A stretch of 64,000 nucleotides of DNA, from the NCBI RefSeq assembly GCF_013030265.1, contig NZ_WPZQ01000004.1:370750-434749 (forward strand), given 5' to 3'. Both the position numbers and the translations under genes were made by a program. The DNA is from Ruegeria arenilitoris (GTDB lineage: Bacteria; Pseudomonadota; Alphaproteobacteria; Rhodobacterales; Rhodobacteraceae). Under the pieces are notes generated by a model. That model worked only from the letters and a program-made list of their open reading frames with translations. It was not told the origin of the DNA and did not search any database. Each line of letters begins with the position of its first letter. Positions within the stretch are counted from its first letter, which is position 1. This document shows, piece after piece, positions 9,572-18,538 of this stretch.

Positions 9572-10215
9572 GTGATACGACCGTTTGCCAGATGCGCGCG
9601 GCGATCCAGTCTGGCAGCGATATCCTGAGAATGTGTGACCAATAGCAACGCGGCGCCCGTATCGGCGACCAGAGAAAACATCAGGTCCAGTACCACCGAA
9701 CTGGCGGTTTCATCCAAGTTCCCAGTGGGTTCGTCCGCCAATAACAACTTTGGCTTTGCTGCCATCGCTCGACCAATCGCAACCCTTTGCTGCTGACCGC
9801 CTGACAGGCTCTCCGGATAACGCTCCAACAGGTCCCCAAGACCCAACCTTTGCGCCAGATGTGAAATCCAGTCAGAGTCGCAATTGCCTGCCAACCGCGC
9901 ATGGAATGAGAGGTTCTGGTCTACGGTTAGGGATGGGATCAGGTTAAATTGCTGAAAAACCAAGGATACTTTCTGGCGCCGCAGTTCGGCGCGTCCGGGA
10001 TCATTCAGTGATGATAAGGCTACACCATCAAGCACAATTTCACCACCATCGAACCCATCCAGCGCAGCTGCCAAATTCAGGAGTGTGCTTTTGCCGCTGC
10101 CACTTTCTCCGGTTAGTGCAAGCGTTTCACCCATGTCGAGCGACAGAGAAACGTCCTGAAGCACAGGGCGTCCACCGGGATAGGCTTTTTGAACGCGATC
10201 TATAGTCAGCAGCAT
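9568..10215 (-). CDS. ABC transporter ATP-binding protein (LolD/MacB-like)
   Basis: The 215-residue ATPase has Walker A GESGSGKST (residues 36-44), a Q loop in VFQQFNLIPSLT, signature LSGGQQQRVAIGRAM, Walker B LLLADEP followed by TGNLD, and the switch His in VTHSQD. The TGNLD variant and the small size fit the LolD/MacB/FtsE branch, which pairs with FtsX-type permeases. It overlaps the downstream permease gene by 4 bases and is the first gene of the AttH module. Confidence 0.95.
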   Translation of the reverse strand: MLLTIDRVQKAYPGGRPVLQDVSLSLDMGETLALTGESGSGKSTLLNLAAALDGFDGGEIVLDGVALSSLNDPGRAELRRQKVSLVFQQFNLIPSLTVDQNLSFHARLAGNCDSDWISHLAQRLGLGDLLERYPESLSGGQQQRVAIGRAMAAKPKLLLADEPTGNLDETASSVVLDLMFSLVADTGAALLLVTHSQDIAARLDRRAHLANGRIT

Positions 10216-10390
10216 GTCATCTCACTTTCTGTAAGCCACAATGTGCAACCGTATCCCCGACTGTCCATAGCGTAGACTGTTCGGGTTCCATTCGCCGCAC
10301 CTACGGACAAAGGATGGCGGGGTTGCTCATACCCGAATGAGAGGTCATTCTGAGGTCGCATTCGCGATCACAAAAAAGCAGGACCATTTC

Positions 10391-10825
10391 ATGACGTTGT
10401 CGCAACAGATCCTTTGGGGCAGCATGTATCTTGGTCTTTGCTTCCTGGTCGAAATCGTGCTGCTGACATGGTGCACCCTGGTTATTCGCCGGATTGTCGA
10501 AAAATGGGAAAGCCAGGGCAAGATATTGGCAACCGCTGGTCCAATCACGATCGCGTTGGCGTTTATTATTGCCACCCATACAATTCAGGTTTGGATATGG
10601 GCCATCATCTGGGTATTGGGTGATGTTCTGCCTGATTGGAACTCTGCGCTTTATTTTTCGCTGGTTACATTTACCACGCTAGGCTACGGCGACATTGTGC
10701 TTGGAGAAGGCCTTAGAATTTTTGGTGCTTTCGCATCTGTCACCGGCCTGTTGGCCTTTGGATTGTCGACCGCATACATGGTGGCTCTCATGAACCAGGT
10801 TTTTCAGGAACGTTTCCCCGACTGA
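10391..10825 (+). CDS. Two-helix potassium-channel-like protein (Ion_trans_2)
   Basis: The ATG at 10391 is preceded by AGGA at 7 bases; the longer frame from 10337 has no ribosome site. The 144-residue protein has N-terminal helices, then a pore-region pattern FSLVTFTTLGYGDIVLGEG, where TLGYGD corresponds to the K+ selectivity filter TVGYGD. It is followed by a final helix (FGAFASVTGLLAFGLSTAYMVALM). No cytoplasmic RCK domain follows, so gating is not apparent. The gene ends directly against the convergent cardiolipin synthase gene. The K+ channel role is an inference from the filter motif. Confidence 0.85.
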   Translation: MTLSQQILWGSMYLGLCFLVEIVLLTWCTLVIRRIVEKWESQGKILATAGPITIALAFIIATHTIQVWIWAIIWVLGDVLPDWNSALYFSLVTFTTLGYGDIVLGEGLRIFGAFASVTGLLAFGLSTAYMVALMNQVFQERFPD

Positions 10826-12238
10826 TTAAAGAATAGGGGCAAATAGCCTCGCGATCGGTGCGCCAAAACGGATATGAGTGGGCTGTTGCGACAAAGTGCG
10901 GGTCAGCTCATAGCTGGTTTCAAAGTCCTTGCGCAGCATGTTGTCTACTGCCTCGGCTGCACGGCTGTCGAAAAACAGTGCCATTGCTTCAAAATTCAAA
11001 CGGAATGATCGGTTGTCGAGATTGGTGGTGCCCACGGCAGCGAGAGTATCATCCACTACGAATGCCTTTTGATGCATGAAGCCATCGGTGTAGCGGAATA
11101 CACGCACCCCGCATTTTCGGATTTCATCAAAGAACGCGAATGCAGCAAGCCACGGAAGGCGGTGATCAATGACATCGGGAAGAAGGATGCGAACATCAAC
11201 GCCGCGCAAAGCGGCATGCTGCAATGCGGTCATAATATCGATGTCAGGCACAAAATAGGGTGATGCAATCCAAAGCCGTTCTTTTGCCTCTGCGATCGCA
11301 GAAAAGAACATCATCGCGCCTGTTTCGGTTTCATCTCCGGGACCCGTCGCGACGAGCAAGGCGTTCATATCCTGATCGGATTCGTTGCCGGCCCAGTCGA
11401 GTGCGTCAATCAAATCTTCGTTCCGGGCCCAATGCCAGTCTTCCGTAAAGATCAGTTGTAACTGCCTGACGATATGTCCCTGCATTTTGATATGGGTGTC
11501 ACGCCAGTGACCGAATTTCGGATCCTGTCCCAGATACTCGACACCAACATTGTGACCGCCAATAAACCCGACCTCACCATCGATAATTACTGTTTTCCGA
11601 TGATTGCGGTAGTTGAGTTGGAAGCGAAAGTTAGGTCCGCGTTGCTCGCGCGGGTCCGCCACGTCGACCCCGGCTTTGCGCAACGTCTCAAGGTAATCCG
11701 ACGCTAACCCGTAACTGCCAACGGCGTCGGTCATGAAACGGACGTGTACTCCCCTTTGAACCGCTGAGATGAGTTTGTCCTGAAGCTCCATACCCAGTTC
11801 ATCGTGGCGCACGATGTAGAATTGTACGAGGACGTAATTCTTTGCAGAATCAATTGCTTCAAAGATGGATTTGAAGGTGCTGTCGCCATCAATTAATAGC
11901 TGAGCGCCATTGCCACGCGAGACGGGCAGATGCGCCAGAGCCTCGAATGGTCTTGGGTTGATCTTCATTTTTTCCGGATCGGGTTTGGAATAGTCCGCAA
12001 AGGTCTTGATGCCCTCAACGACTCTTTCGCTTTCCCGGCGTGCCACGCGATATCCACGAAAACGATGGTGCCCAAGAAACAGATAAAGAGGAACCGCCAG
12101 CATCGGAGCAGAAAGCAAGAATACCACCCAACCCACTGCGCCCTGTGGGGTACGCGCGGTTTGGGCCGCGCGCACCGAGAAAACCACGGCTACGCAAAAG
12201 AGGGCAAATAGAAACAGGGAAACGAGCACTGTCCACAT
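10826..12238 (-). CDS. cls: Cardiolipin synthase, phospholipase D family
   Basis: The 470-residue protein has two N-terminal membrane segments (MWTVLVSLFLFALFCVAVVF, and a second ending in PLYLFLGHHRFRGYR) and two PLD catalytic motifs. The first is NHRKTVIIDGEVGFIGGHN and the second HQKAFVVDDTLAAVGTTNLDNRS, each an HxK-x4-D pattern. This is the ClsA-type layout: condensation of two phosphatidylglycerol molecules to cardiolipin and glycerol at the inner membrane. Length is close to that of E. coli ClsA. The HAD gene upstream on the same strand ends just 22 bases before this start, so co-transcription is possible. Confidence 0.92.
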   Translation of the reverse strand: MWTVLVSLFLFALFCVAVVFSVRAAQTARTPQGAVGWVVFLLSAPMLAVPLYLFLGHHRFRGYRVARRESERVVEGIKTFADYSKPDPEKMKINPRPFEALAHLPVSRGNGAQLLIDGDSTFKSIFEAIDSAKNYVLVQFYIVRHDELGMELQDKLISAVQRGVHVRFMTDAVGSYGLASDYLETLRKAGVDVADPREQRGPNFRFQLNYRNHRKTVIIDGEVGFIGGHNVGVEYLGQDPKFGHWRDTHIKMQGHIVRQLQLIFTEDWHWARNEDLIDALDWAGNESDQDMNALLVATGPGDETETGAMMFFSAIAEAKERLWIASPYFVPDIDIMTALQHAALRGVDVRILLPDVIDHRLPWLAAFAFFDEIRKCGVRVFRYTDGFMHQKAFVVDDTLAAVGTTNLDNRSFRLNFEAMALFFDSRAAEAVDNMLRKDFETSYELTRTLSQQPTHIRFGAPIARLFAPIL

Positions 12239-12260
12239 GAATTTTTGGCGTCCTGACTAT

Positions 12261-13226
12261 TCAGTTTTTGCCAGTGTAGATGCGTGACCAATCATTCGCC
12301 ATATCAACAATCACCCATCCCAAATCCGGGCCTTTGTCCAACCCATCAACCAAACGGCCGATATGACTGTCTCTGTCATACGCCCATTCCCGTTCACCAT
12401 CTGTATGATGGATTAACAGACCCATCCGCGGACCAGTTCCGGCAGTCGTCCATTCCAGCATCGCAAAGTCGCCATCTGAGTTGCCAGCTGCGAAGATCGG
12501 GCGCTTTCCGATCGTGCGATCAATATTGATGGGTTTGCCTTCCTTGTCGTCGATAAAGGCTAAGCCGGGTGCTTTTACGATGGTCGGTGTGCCATCGACG
12601 ATTTCGTAGGTGCTGTCGTTGTAGGTTCCAAGGATTTGCTCGGGCGGAATCCCATAAGCTTTTTCAGCGAAAACGCGCATGAAATGAATGCCGCCGCCTG
12701 AGACGATATATGTCGTGAACCCCTCATCGCGAAGATATCTGAGAAGCTCGACCATCGGCTGGTAAGTCATTTGATCATATGGCAAATTCGTCTTTGGATG
12801 CCGCGCCGTATCCAGCCATTCAGCGACCGATGTCTGAAAGTCAGCGACACTGAGGCCGGAATGTGAGGCGTTCACGACCTCGATCAGGGCTTCTTTGCCG
12901 CCTGCGGCAATTCCTTCGACATCCCCTTTGGCTGCGGCTTCCAGTGTGGGGCTGGACAGAATGGATGGATCGCTTTCAGCCAGTTTGTCCATGGCGAAGA
13001 TCAGTTGAAAATAGACCGGTTGCTCGGCCCAGAGCGTGCCGTCATTGTCGAACACTGCAATACGATCTGCGGGCGTGACGTAATCATCGCTGTCAGGATC
13101 CGTGACTCCATCAACGAAAGCGACGATCCGGTTTCTGGCCTCGGTATCGGTCCAACTTGGTAGCGGGTCGGCAGACAGTGTGAAAGGAATGAGAGTGGCA
13201 ACAACGATAGGAATGAGACGCCGCAT
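12261..13226 (-). CDS. Exported HAD-superfamily phosphatase (phosphoserine phosphatase-like)
   Basis: The ATG at 13224-13226 is preceded by AAAAGGG and opens a signal peptide (MRRLIPIVVATLIPFTLSA); an in-frame start 21 bases upstream is less likely. The mature part has HAD motif I as IAVFDNDGTLW, motif II as TYIVSGGG, a conserved Lys region and motif III/IV near FAAGNSDGDFAMLEW. The DND start and the GNSDGD motif fit periplasmic acid-phosphatase-like HAD enzymes. It follows the arylsulfatase gene on the same strand by about 80 bases. Pairing of an exported sulfatase with a phosphatase suggests scavenging of esterified nutrients. Substrate unknown. Confidence 0.85.
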   Translation of the reverse strand: MRRLIPIVVATLIPFTLSADPLPSWTDTEARNRIVAFVDGVTDPDSDDYVTPADRIAVFDNDGTLWAEQPVYFQLIFAMDKLAESDPSILSSPTLEAAAKGDVEGIAAGGKEALIEVVNASHSGLSVADFQTSVAEWLDTARHPKTNLPYDQMTYQPMVELLRYLRDEGFTTYIVSGGGIHFMRVFAEKAYGIPPEQILGTYNDSTYEIVDGTPTIVKAPGLAFIDDKEGKPINIDRTIGKRPIFAAGNSDGDFAMLEWTTAGTGPRMGLLIHHTDGEREWAYDRDSHIGRLVDGLDKGPDLGWVIVDMANDWSRIYTGKN

Positions 13227-13304
13227 GAGAATACCCTTTTGATTCAATCGGGAAGGGCCGCCTGTTTATCGGCAGCCCTTCGACCATTCTTAATGAACTT
13301 CGAC

Positions 13305-14915
13305 TTAGTTGTTCGTCGGAGTGGTCAGCTTGTCCATCACCTGATCCAGATTGAAGCTGGCAGCTTTCTGACGCGGTGGGAATTCCTGGAAGGTCGCGAG
13401 GAAATTACCAACGTACTGCTGTGCGGGAACAAGGAAGTACGCCCGATCCAGCAGCCAGTCGTAGTAGGTGTTGGATGTACGATAAGCCCGCTCATACGGG
13501 TCGCGCCGCAGGTTGATGATCAATGGAATCCGCAACTCGGTCCAGGGTTCGATCCACGCGCGCAGCGTTGCCCATGCCTTCTGCTCAAGGAAGATCAGCT
13601 TCCAGTCGTCAAAGCGAAGGGCGGTCAGGTCGCCATCGTCCGAGAAATAGAAGATCTCCCTGCGTGGGCTTTCCGCAGTTTCACCTGTCAGCAGTGGCAG
13701 AATGTTGTAGCCATCCAGATGCACTTTGTAATCGCGGCCCATGCCTGATGACGAGTATCCTTCCTTCAGCTTTTCTTTGATCTCGGGATCACCCGCAACT
13801 GCCAGATATGTCGGCAGCCAGTCCATATGGTGCACGATCTCGTTCGTGACAGAACCCGCTTCGATTTGACCCGGCCAGCGAACCATTGAAGGTACACGCC
13901 ATCCGCCTTCCCAATTGGTGTTTTTCTCACCCCAGAAAGGAGTAGCGGCAGCATCAGGCCAGGTGTTGTAGTGCGGACCGTTGTCGGTCGAATAATGCAC
14001 GATGGTGTTGTCAGCGATGCCAAGTTCATCCAGCAGGTCAAGCAGTTGGCCAACGTGCATGTCGTGTTCGATCATGCCTGCAGTGTACTCATCAGCCACG
14101 CCACCAACGATTTCGTTAGCTTGTGCACGCATGTCGTCTTTGACGTGCGTCCGGAAGTGCATGCGCGTACCGTTCCACCAGACGTAGAAGGGCTGACCTT
14201 GCTCGTGCGCGCGCTTGATGAAGTCGATTGCCGCCGCAACGGTTTCCTCATCAACGGTTTCCATACGCTTTTTGGTCAGCGGGCCGGTATCTTCTATTGT
14301 GCCATCCGCTTTCGACTTGATCACACCGCGTGGACCATAGGCCTCGCGGAATGTGCGACCATCTGCTAGCACCACGTCACCGGGATAGTCTTCGTTTTCC
14401 GGCTCTTCCTCAGCATTCAGGTGATAGAGGTTTCCGAAAAACTCATCAAATCCGTGGTTTGTAGGCAAATGCTCATCTTTGTCACCAAGGTGGTTTTTGC
14501 CAAATTGACCCGTCACATAACCGTGGTCTTTCAACAGGCCCGCAATGGTGGGGTCTTCGACCTGCATGCCGAGATCAGCGCCGGGCAGCCCCACTTTCGA
14601 CAAACCGGTACGGAAAACCGATTGGCCCATGATGTAGGATGATCGGCCAGCAGTGCACGATTGCTCACCATAGTAGTCAGTGAAAATCATACCTTCATTC
14701 GCAACTCGGTCGATGTTTGGCGTTCGGTATCCCATCAAACCCATCGTATAAGCGGATATGTTTGACTGTCCGATGTCATCGCCCCAGATAACCAAGATGT
14801 TGGGCTTTTGATCCTGTGCCCAGGCTGGAACGGCCAGTGCGACAGCGATAGATGCCACAGCGAACCGGCGCAGCCTGCTGCGCCAAATATCTGCAAAAGA
14901 ACGGGGTGGTGACAT
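13305..14915 (-). CDS. Arylsulfatase (type I sulfatase, CTAGR active site)
   Basis: The 536-residue protein has an N-terminal signal peptide (ending near PAWAQ, residue 34). Metal-binding Asp residues follow in IWGDDIGQSN (46-47), then the sulfatase signature SCTAGRSSY, with Cys87 as the expected formylglycine site. The motif is C-x-A-x-R rather than the commoner C-x-P-x-R. GKNHLGD and DNGPH match further active-site blocks. The enzyme would hydrolyse sulfate esters in the periplasm, after Cys87 is oxidised by a maturase not present in this window. The gene is divergent from a Crp/Fnr regulator and upstream of the exported HAD phosphatase. Confidence 0.9.
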   Translation of the reverse strand: MSPPRSFADIWRSRLRRFAVASIAVALAVPAWAQDQKPNILVIWGDDIGQSNISAYTMGLMGYRTPNIDRVANEGMIFTDYYGEQSCTAGRSSYIMGQSVFRTGLSKVGLPGADLGMQVEDPTIAGLLKDHGYVTGQFGKNHLGDKDEHLPTNHGFDEFFGNLYHLNAEEEPENEDYPGDVVLADGRTFREAYGPRGVIKSKADGTIEDTGPLTKKRMETVDEETVAAAIDFIKRAHEQGQPFYVWWNGTRMHFRTHVKDDMRAQANEIVGGVADEYTAGMIEHDMHVGQLLDLLDELGIADNTIVHYSTDNGPHYNTWPDAAATPFWGEKNTNWEGGWRVPSMVRWPGQIEAGSVTNEIVHHMDWLPTYLAVAGDPEIKEKLKEGYSSSGMGRDYKVHLDGYNILPLLTGETAESPRREIFYFSDDGDLTALRFDDWKLIFLEQKAWATLRAWIEPWTELRIPLIINLRRDPYERAYRTSNTYYDWLLDRAYFLVPAQQYVGNFLATFQEFPPRQKAASFNLDQVMDKLTTPTNN

Positions 14916-15084
14916 GATTTACTCCTGCAATGGGGGGCCAAATCGACCCGGAAGTTATAGAGTATTGGCGACGACACGTTGTGGTCTAAGGGTCATCTGC
15001 TACATCGAATTCCCTGCCTAACTAATTGAATGGGCTTTGGAATCGGACACGCTTATTCTAATCGAGCAAACGCTCTTGAAATCT

Positions 15085-15117
15085 ATCATATGATGAGATT
15101 GAAACATACTAATGTTT
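15085..15117. promoter_or_regulatory. Two palindromes before and over the crp-like start codon
   Basis: ATCATATGAT (15085-15094) is a perfect palindrome, and AAACAT (15102-15107) with ATGTTT (15112-15117) forms an inverted repeat spanning the start codon at 15112. Either could be an operator for autoregulation of the regulator or control of the divergent arylsulfatase. The exact binding protein is not known; this is symmetry seen in sequence only. Confidence 0.35.
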
Positions 15118-15792
15118 GATAAATTCAGTTACATGCATCTGTTACAGAAAGACGGCTGGTTCGCAGAACGCAGCACGTCTTTTCAGAGCGATCTGCTTGG
15201 GTGTGCAATATCGAAGACTTTCGGCGTCGGAGAAACACTTTACCATCATGGTGATCCCGCCAACGGTATCTACGCTGTTTTGAAAGGGGGCATTCAGATT
15301 ACCGCGCCGTCTGATGATGGGCGGGATTTTGTGGTGCATCGTGAAGGCGCAGGTTACTGGATCGGTGATCTAGCCTTGTTTTCCGGCTCGCTCAGATTGG
15401 TGAGCGTGGTGACGACGCAGGAAACGCAAACCTTGTTCTTTCCCAGTTCACGTGTTGAAAGATTGGTTTACCGCAACCCTGAGTACATCCGTGATTTCTA
15501 TGCCCTGACGCATGAAAACATGCAGACTGCCCTGCGTATCATGGCAAATTTAGCCGTGACCGGAACAGAAAAGAGACTGGTGCTCAGGTTGCTGCATCTC
15601 GACGAAGGTGCATCTGAGCCCGACGGCTGGATCATCGTTTCTCAGGAAGATCTGGCTGAGATGGTTGCCGTGTCGCAACCAACGTTGCATCGTAACCTGC
15701 ACCGACTGGCTGATTTGGATCTGATCGAACTTGGTTACGGTCGTGTGCGGCTTAAGGACAGACGCGCCCTGATCGAGAGCTGCGTGAGTTAA
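15112..15792 (+). CDS. Crp/Fnr-family transcriptional regulator
   Basis: The 226-residue protein has an N-terminal cyclic-nucleotide-binding-like domain (residues about 20-140). Its segments include TLYHHGDPANGIYAVLKGGIQI and GYWIGDLALFSG, where the GD-LALF part matches the phosphate-binding cassette region. A C-terminal helix-turn-helix lies in SQEDLAEMVAVSQPTLHRNLHRL (about 176-200). No N-terminal Cys cluster is visible, so it is not a typical Fnr oxygen sensor. It is divergent from the arylsulfatase gene and may control the sulfatase/phosphatase pair. The effector is unknown. Confidence 0.9.
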   Translation: MFDKFSYMHLLQKDGWFAERSTSFQSDLLGCAISKTFGVGETLYHHGDPANGIYAVLKGGIQITAPSDDGRDFVVHREGAGYWIGDLALFSGSLRLVSVVTTQETQTLFFPSSRVERLVYRNPEYIRDFYALTHENMQTALRIMANLAVTGTEKRLVLRLLHLDEGASEPDGWIIVSQEDLAEMVAVSQPTLHRNLHRLADLDLIELGYGRVRLKDRRALIESCVS

Positions 15793-15794
15793 CG

Positions 15795-17036
15795 TCAGGG
15801 GTTGAGCGGAGGTAACATTGCTAGAGTTCCTGGCCTTCGCGTCTTGATCGCCTTGAATGCGAGCAGAGCTTTTGTCCAATCCGCATGAGTTTTGTGATTG
15901 TCAGGCGCATATCGGCTCGCCCCGATCTGCGTCAGCGTAGCCTCCAGATTAACCAAGTCTTTTGGCTTCTGGCCTCGCGTCTTACACATCTCAAGAGCTG
16001 TGTAAGATCCTGACAGATCCTGATTTTTTAGCGATGCATGTAGCTGGTTCAATGCAAATTCATATGATGTAAGATATCTTGTCCGGCGATCGTTTCTCCA
16101 AGCCTGATAGCGAGGCCGCGTCAGATGAACCGCCCCCCAGGACAGGACTGAAAATGCACCAAGCAAAAAGACCGCGTATATAAGTGTTTCGGGTGTCGGT
16201 GGTTTCCACTTCGGCGCTGCAAGTGTCAGCTGCACAGCATCCAGCTCGGCGGTCTCTATCTCACCCGACTTCAGGCTATACCAGTTGATCGAGATCGCGG
16301 GCAGCTGAGTTTGTCCACCTTCACGCGCCACATAAACAGTTTCGTCCACACGCTGGCCTGACAGAATGCCCCGGTCCTCGGTTTCCGTGAAGCGAGGTTC
16401 TTTCGGATAGGGTTGGAGGAGTGGATCCGACGCCTCAGGCAACAATGCGGGGATCATGATGGGTGACGTTCCTGTTATCTTTGCAGTCAAACGGCGCGTG
16501 ATCGCATCACCTGCATTCATATCGGTCTCACCCTCGATTTCTTGCGCCAGTTCAAACCCATTCGCAATGATCAGAGGATCAAGACTTCGCGCTGCGTCCG
16601 GAACCGTCGCAGTCAGCGTCGTAGCAGGAAGAGGGACTGATACCTGCTTGGGTTCATTCGTTTCGGGGTCTGCATATGTGACCAGCACTTCCTGAGGTCC
16701 AAAGTCAAATACACCCGACGCCAACGGGTACAGTCGATAACTGCGCTGGACGCCTGACCACGTTTCGCCATTCACAGATTCACTGATCGGACCAGAGGCA
16801 CGTTCAGGCAGACGAACCAGCAGGTTTTCCTGCTCTAGTGAAGGAAAAACAGGTGGTGAAGGCATAAAGGTTGGGACCAGTACCTTGATCCTGACAATCG
16901 CGGCTTGCCCCACAGTGGTATCATCTTCGGGGGCTTCGATTGTGACCTGCGGGGCCATCGAGTTTTCAACTTGTGCTTCTTGAGCCCAAGACCAGTCAGG
17001 CAGCATGATGAAGATAAGAAGCGAGAGGTACCTCAT
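15795..17036 (-). CDS. BatD-like membrane-anchored protein of the MoxR/VWA operon
   Basis: The start at 17034-17036 gives a clean signal peptide (MRYLSLLIFIMLPDWSWAQ) and an ATGA overlap with the preceding VWA/TPR gene; the longer frame to 17114 would run deep into that gene. The 413-residue protein has beta-rich Ig-like periplasmic segments (VTIEAPEDDTTVGQAAIVRIKVLVP). It continues with PAISINWYSLKSGEIETAEL before one transmembrane helix (TLIYAVFLLGAFSVLSWGAVHL) and a cytoplasmic tail. This is the layout of BatD/oxygen-tolerance proteins, though sequence conservation is low. It is the last gene of the operon and converges on the Crp-like gene with 2 bases between. Confidence 0.75.
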   Translation of the reverse strand: MRYLSLLIFIMLPDWSWAQEAQVENSMAPQVTIEAPEDDTTVGQAAIVRIKVLVPTFMPSPPVFPSLEQENLLVRLPERASGPISESVNGETWSGVQRSYRLYPLASGVFDFGPQEVLVTYADPETNEPKQVSVPLPATTLTATVPDAARSLDPLIIANGFELAQEIEGETDMNAGDAITRRLTAKITGTSPIMIPALLPEASDPLLQPYPKEPRFTETEDRGILSGQRVDETVYVAREGGQTQLPAISINWYSLKSGEIETAELDAVQLTLAAPKWKPPTPETLIYAVFLLGAFSVLSWGAVHLTRPRYQAWRNDRRTRYLTSYEFALNQLHASLKNQDLSGSYTALEMCKTRGQKPKDLVNLEATLTQIGASRYAPDNHKTHADWTKALLAFKAIKTRRPGTLAMLPPLNP

Positions 17037-18538
17037 TGGTTTCGCTCCTGATTTTCCAGAACAAACCGGCTGCGCAGGAAATCCTGCATATCGGTATCTA
17101 TCGCGCTTATCCATTGATCTGCGGATAGTGGCGTCGCCTCACCGGTTTGGTCCTGAACGGTTGTATTCTCACCTCGGCCAGACTCGTTATCGAAAACCAC
17201 GTCATCAGCCCCGATCCCCGCTTCTTCACCCGTGTCAGATTGTTCTCGTGTCGATTCAACTTCTTCTAAGATGGCACGCGATACTTCCAGATTGTGCTGA
17301 GCTTCGGGCCAGTCAGGCCTACGTTCCAACGCCGTTTCAAAGGCGGTAATTGCCGGGCGGTATTCCCGATTGCGAATTCGGGCCATACCTTCGGCAAAAG
17401 CAGCCTCGGGTGTGTCCAGAGCGGTGAAGATTTCTGCAGCTTCCGGGTATTGGCCTGCCTTCAGCATTGCATAACCCTTGTGATACGGATCTTCGAACAG
17501 TGTTCCAGCCTCGGCAAAGTTCTTTTGGTTCATGGCAATCTGACCTTGCTGATCCGGCGTCAGGAACCAATCCTTCCAACCTTCGGCCTGTGCTGGCCCT
17601 GCAGCGGGAAAGAGGAGGAACGCCAGAACTGCCCAGCGTATAACCCAACCCTGCCGGAACCACAGAAGGCACAGCAACGCGGCAGGCCAGGCCAGCAACC
17701 AGCCTCGATCCTGCCAGTCCAGTCGGTCATCATCGTCAAGCGCTTCGCTATATGCAGATTGGATCTGGCGTTCCAAACGTAACACGTCCTGATCGCTGCC
17801 CGTGAAAGGAACGATCATGGCGCTTCTTAATCCATCCAGCTGCGGAATACTCTGACCCTCTGGCAACATAGTCAGAAAGAACATGGGCGATGTTGTATCT
17901 TCAAACGCGGGCAGCTGCGACGGATTGATATCATCCAGAACAAAGAGGATCGCTCCGGCTATTTCCGACCCATCCAGAATGCTCTCAGCCAGCTGCAATG
18001 CATCACCTGCCGCATCACCTTGTTCCGGCATGACTGCCGGCGTCAGACCTTCAAGCAAGGGTCGGAGAATATTAGCATCTTCGGTGAGCGGAGCGACGCG
18101 ATGTGGCGTGCCCGCATAAGCAACCAAGGCTGTTGGAGCGCCTGCGCGCGCATTGATCAGGTCTGTAATCTTGAACTTCGCCCGATCAAGGCGTGAGGGG
18201 GCAAGGTCCGTCTCCTCCATACTGTCAGTGACCTTCAAAGCGATCACAAGTGGCGCTGTATCCGAAATCAGTGGATTGGGTGCCCTTGACCACGTTGGCC
18301 CGGCAACCGCGAAAGTCACAAGCATCGCTGCGATCATCAGGATGTCTATGGGGTAGAACCGGCGTTTATTCTCGTCACCCAATTGCAAGGCTTTGGCGAG
18401 ATGCGGCGCTATGCCCGAGGGGAGGTTTCCATCAACCTTCGGCTTTGGTCGGATTACCCACCAGAGTGCGGCGATTGGAATGAGAAGAGCCAGCCAAGCC
18501 ACTCGAATAAAATGAAATTCCGACAGAGCATCAAGCAT
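17033..18538 (-). CDS. VWA-domain protein with TPR region (BatB/BatC-like)
   Basis: The 501-residue protein has two N-terminal helices, a von Willebrand factor A-like domain (about residues 90-260), a third helix near residues 275-315, and a TPR-like C-terminal part. TPR-like segments are QIAMNQKNFAEAGTLFED and YRPAITAFETALERRPDWPEAQHNLEVSRAIL, followed by an acidic tail. The MIDAS metal site is degenerate: where VWA proteins have DxSxS, this one reads IALKVTDSMEETD, so the first Asp is replaced by Lys. It probably acts as a scaffold beside the neighbouring VWA protein, whose site is intact. Both junctions overlap, marking tight coupling in the moxR operon. Confidence 0.82.
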   Translation of the reverse strand: MLDALSEFHFIRVAWLALLIPIAALWWVIRPKPKVDGNLPSGIAPHLAKALQLGDENKRRFYPIDILMIAAMLVTFAVAGPTWSRAPNPLISDTAPLVIALKVTDSMEETDLAPSRLDRAKFKITDLINARAGAPTALVAYAGTPHRVAPLTEDANILRPLLEGLTPAVMPEQGDAAGDALQLAESILDGSEIAGAILFVLDDINPSQLPAFEDTTSPMFFLTMLPEGQSIPQLDGLRSAMIVPFTGSDQDVLRLERQIQSAYSEALDDDDRLDWQDRGWLLAWPAALLCLLWFRQGWVIRWAVLAFLLFPAAGPAQAEGWKDWFLTPDQQGQIAMNQKNFAEAGTLFEDPYHKGYAMLKAGQYPEAAEIFTALDTPEAAFAEGMARIRNREYRPAITAFETALERRPDWPEAQHNLEVSRAILEEVESTREQSDTGEEAGIGADDVVFDNESGRGENTTVQDQTGEATPLSADQWISAIDTDMQDFLRSRFVLENQERNQ

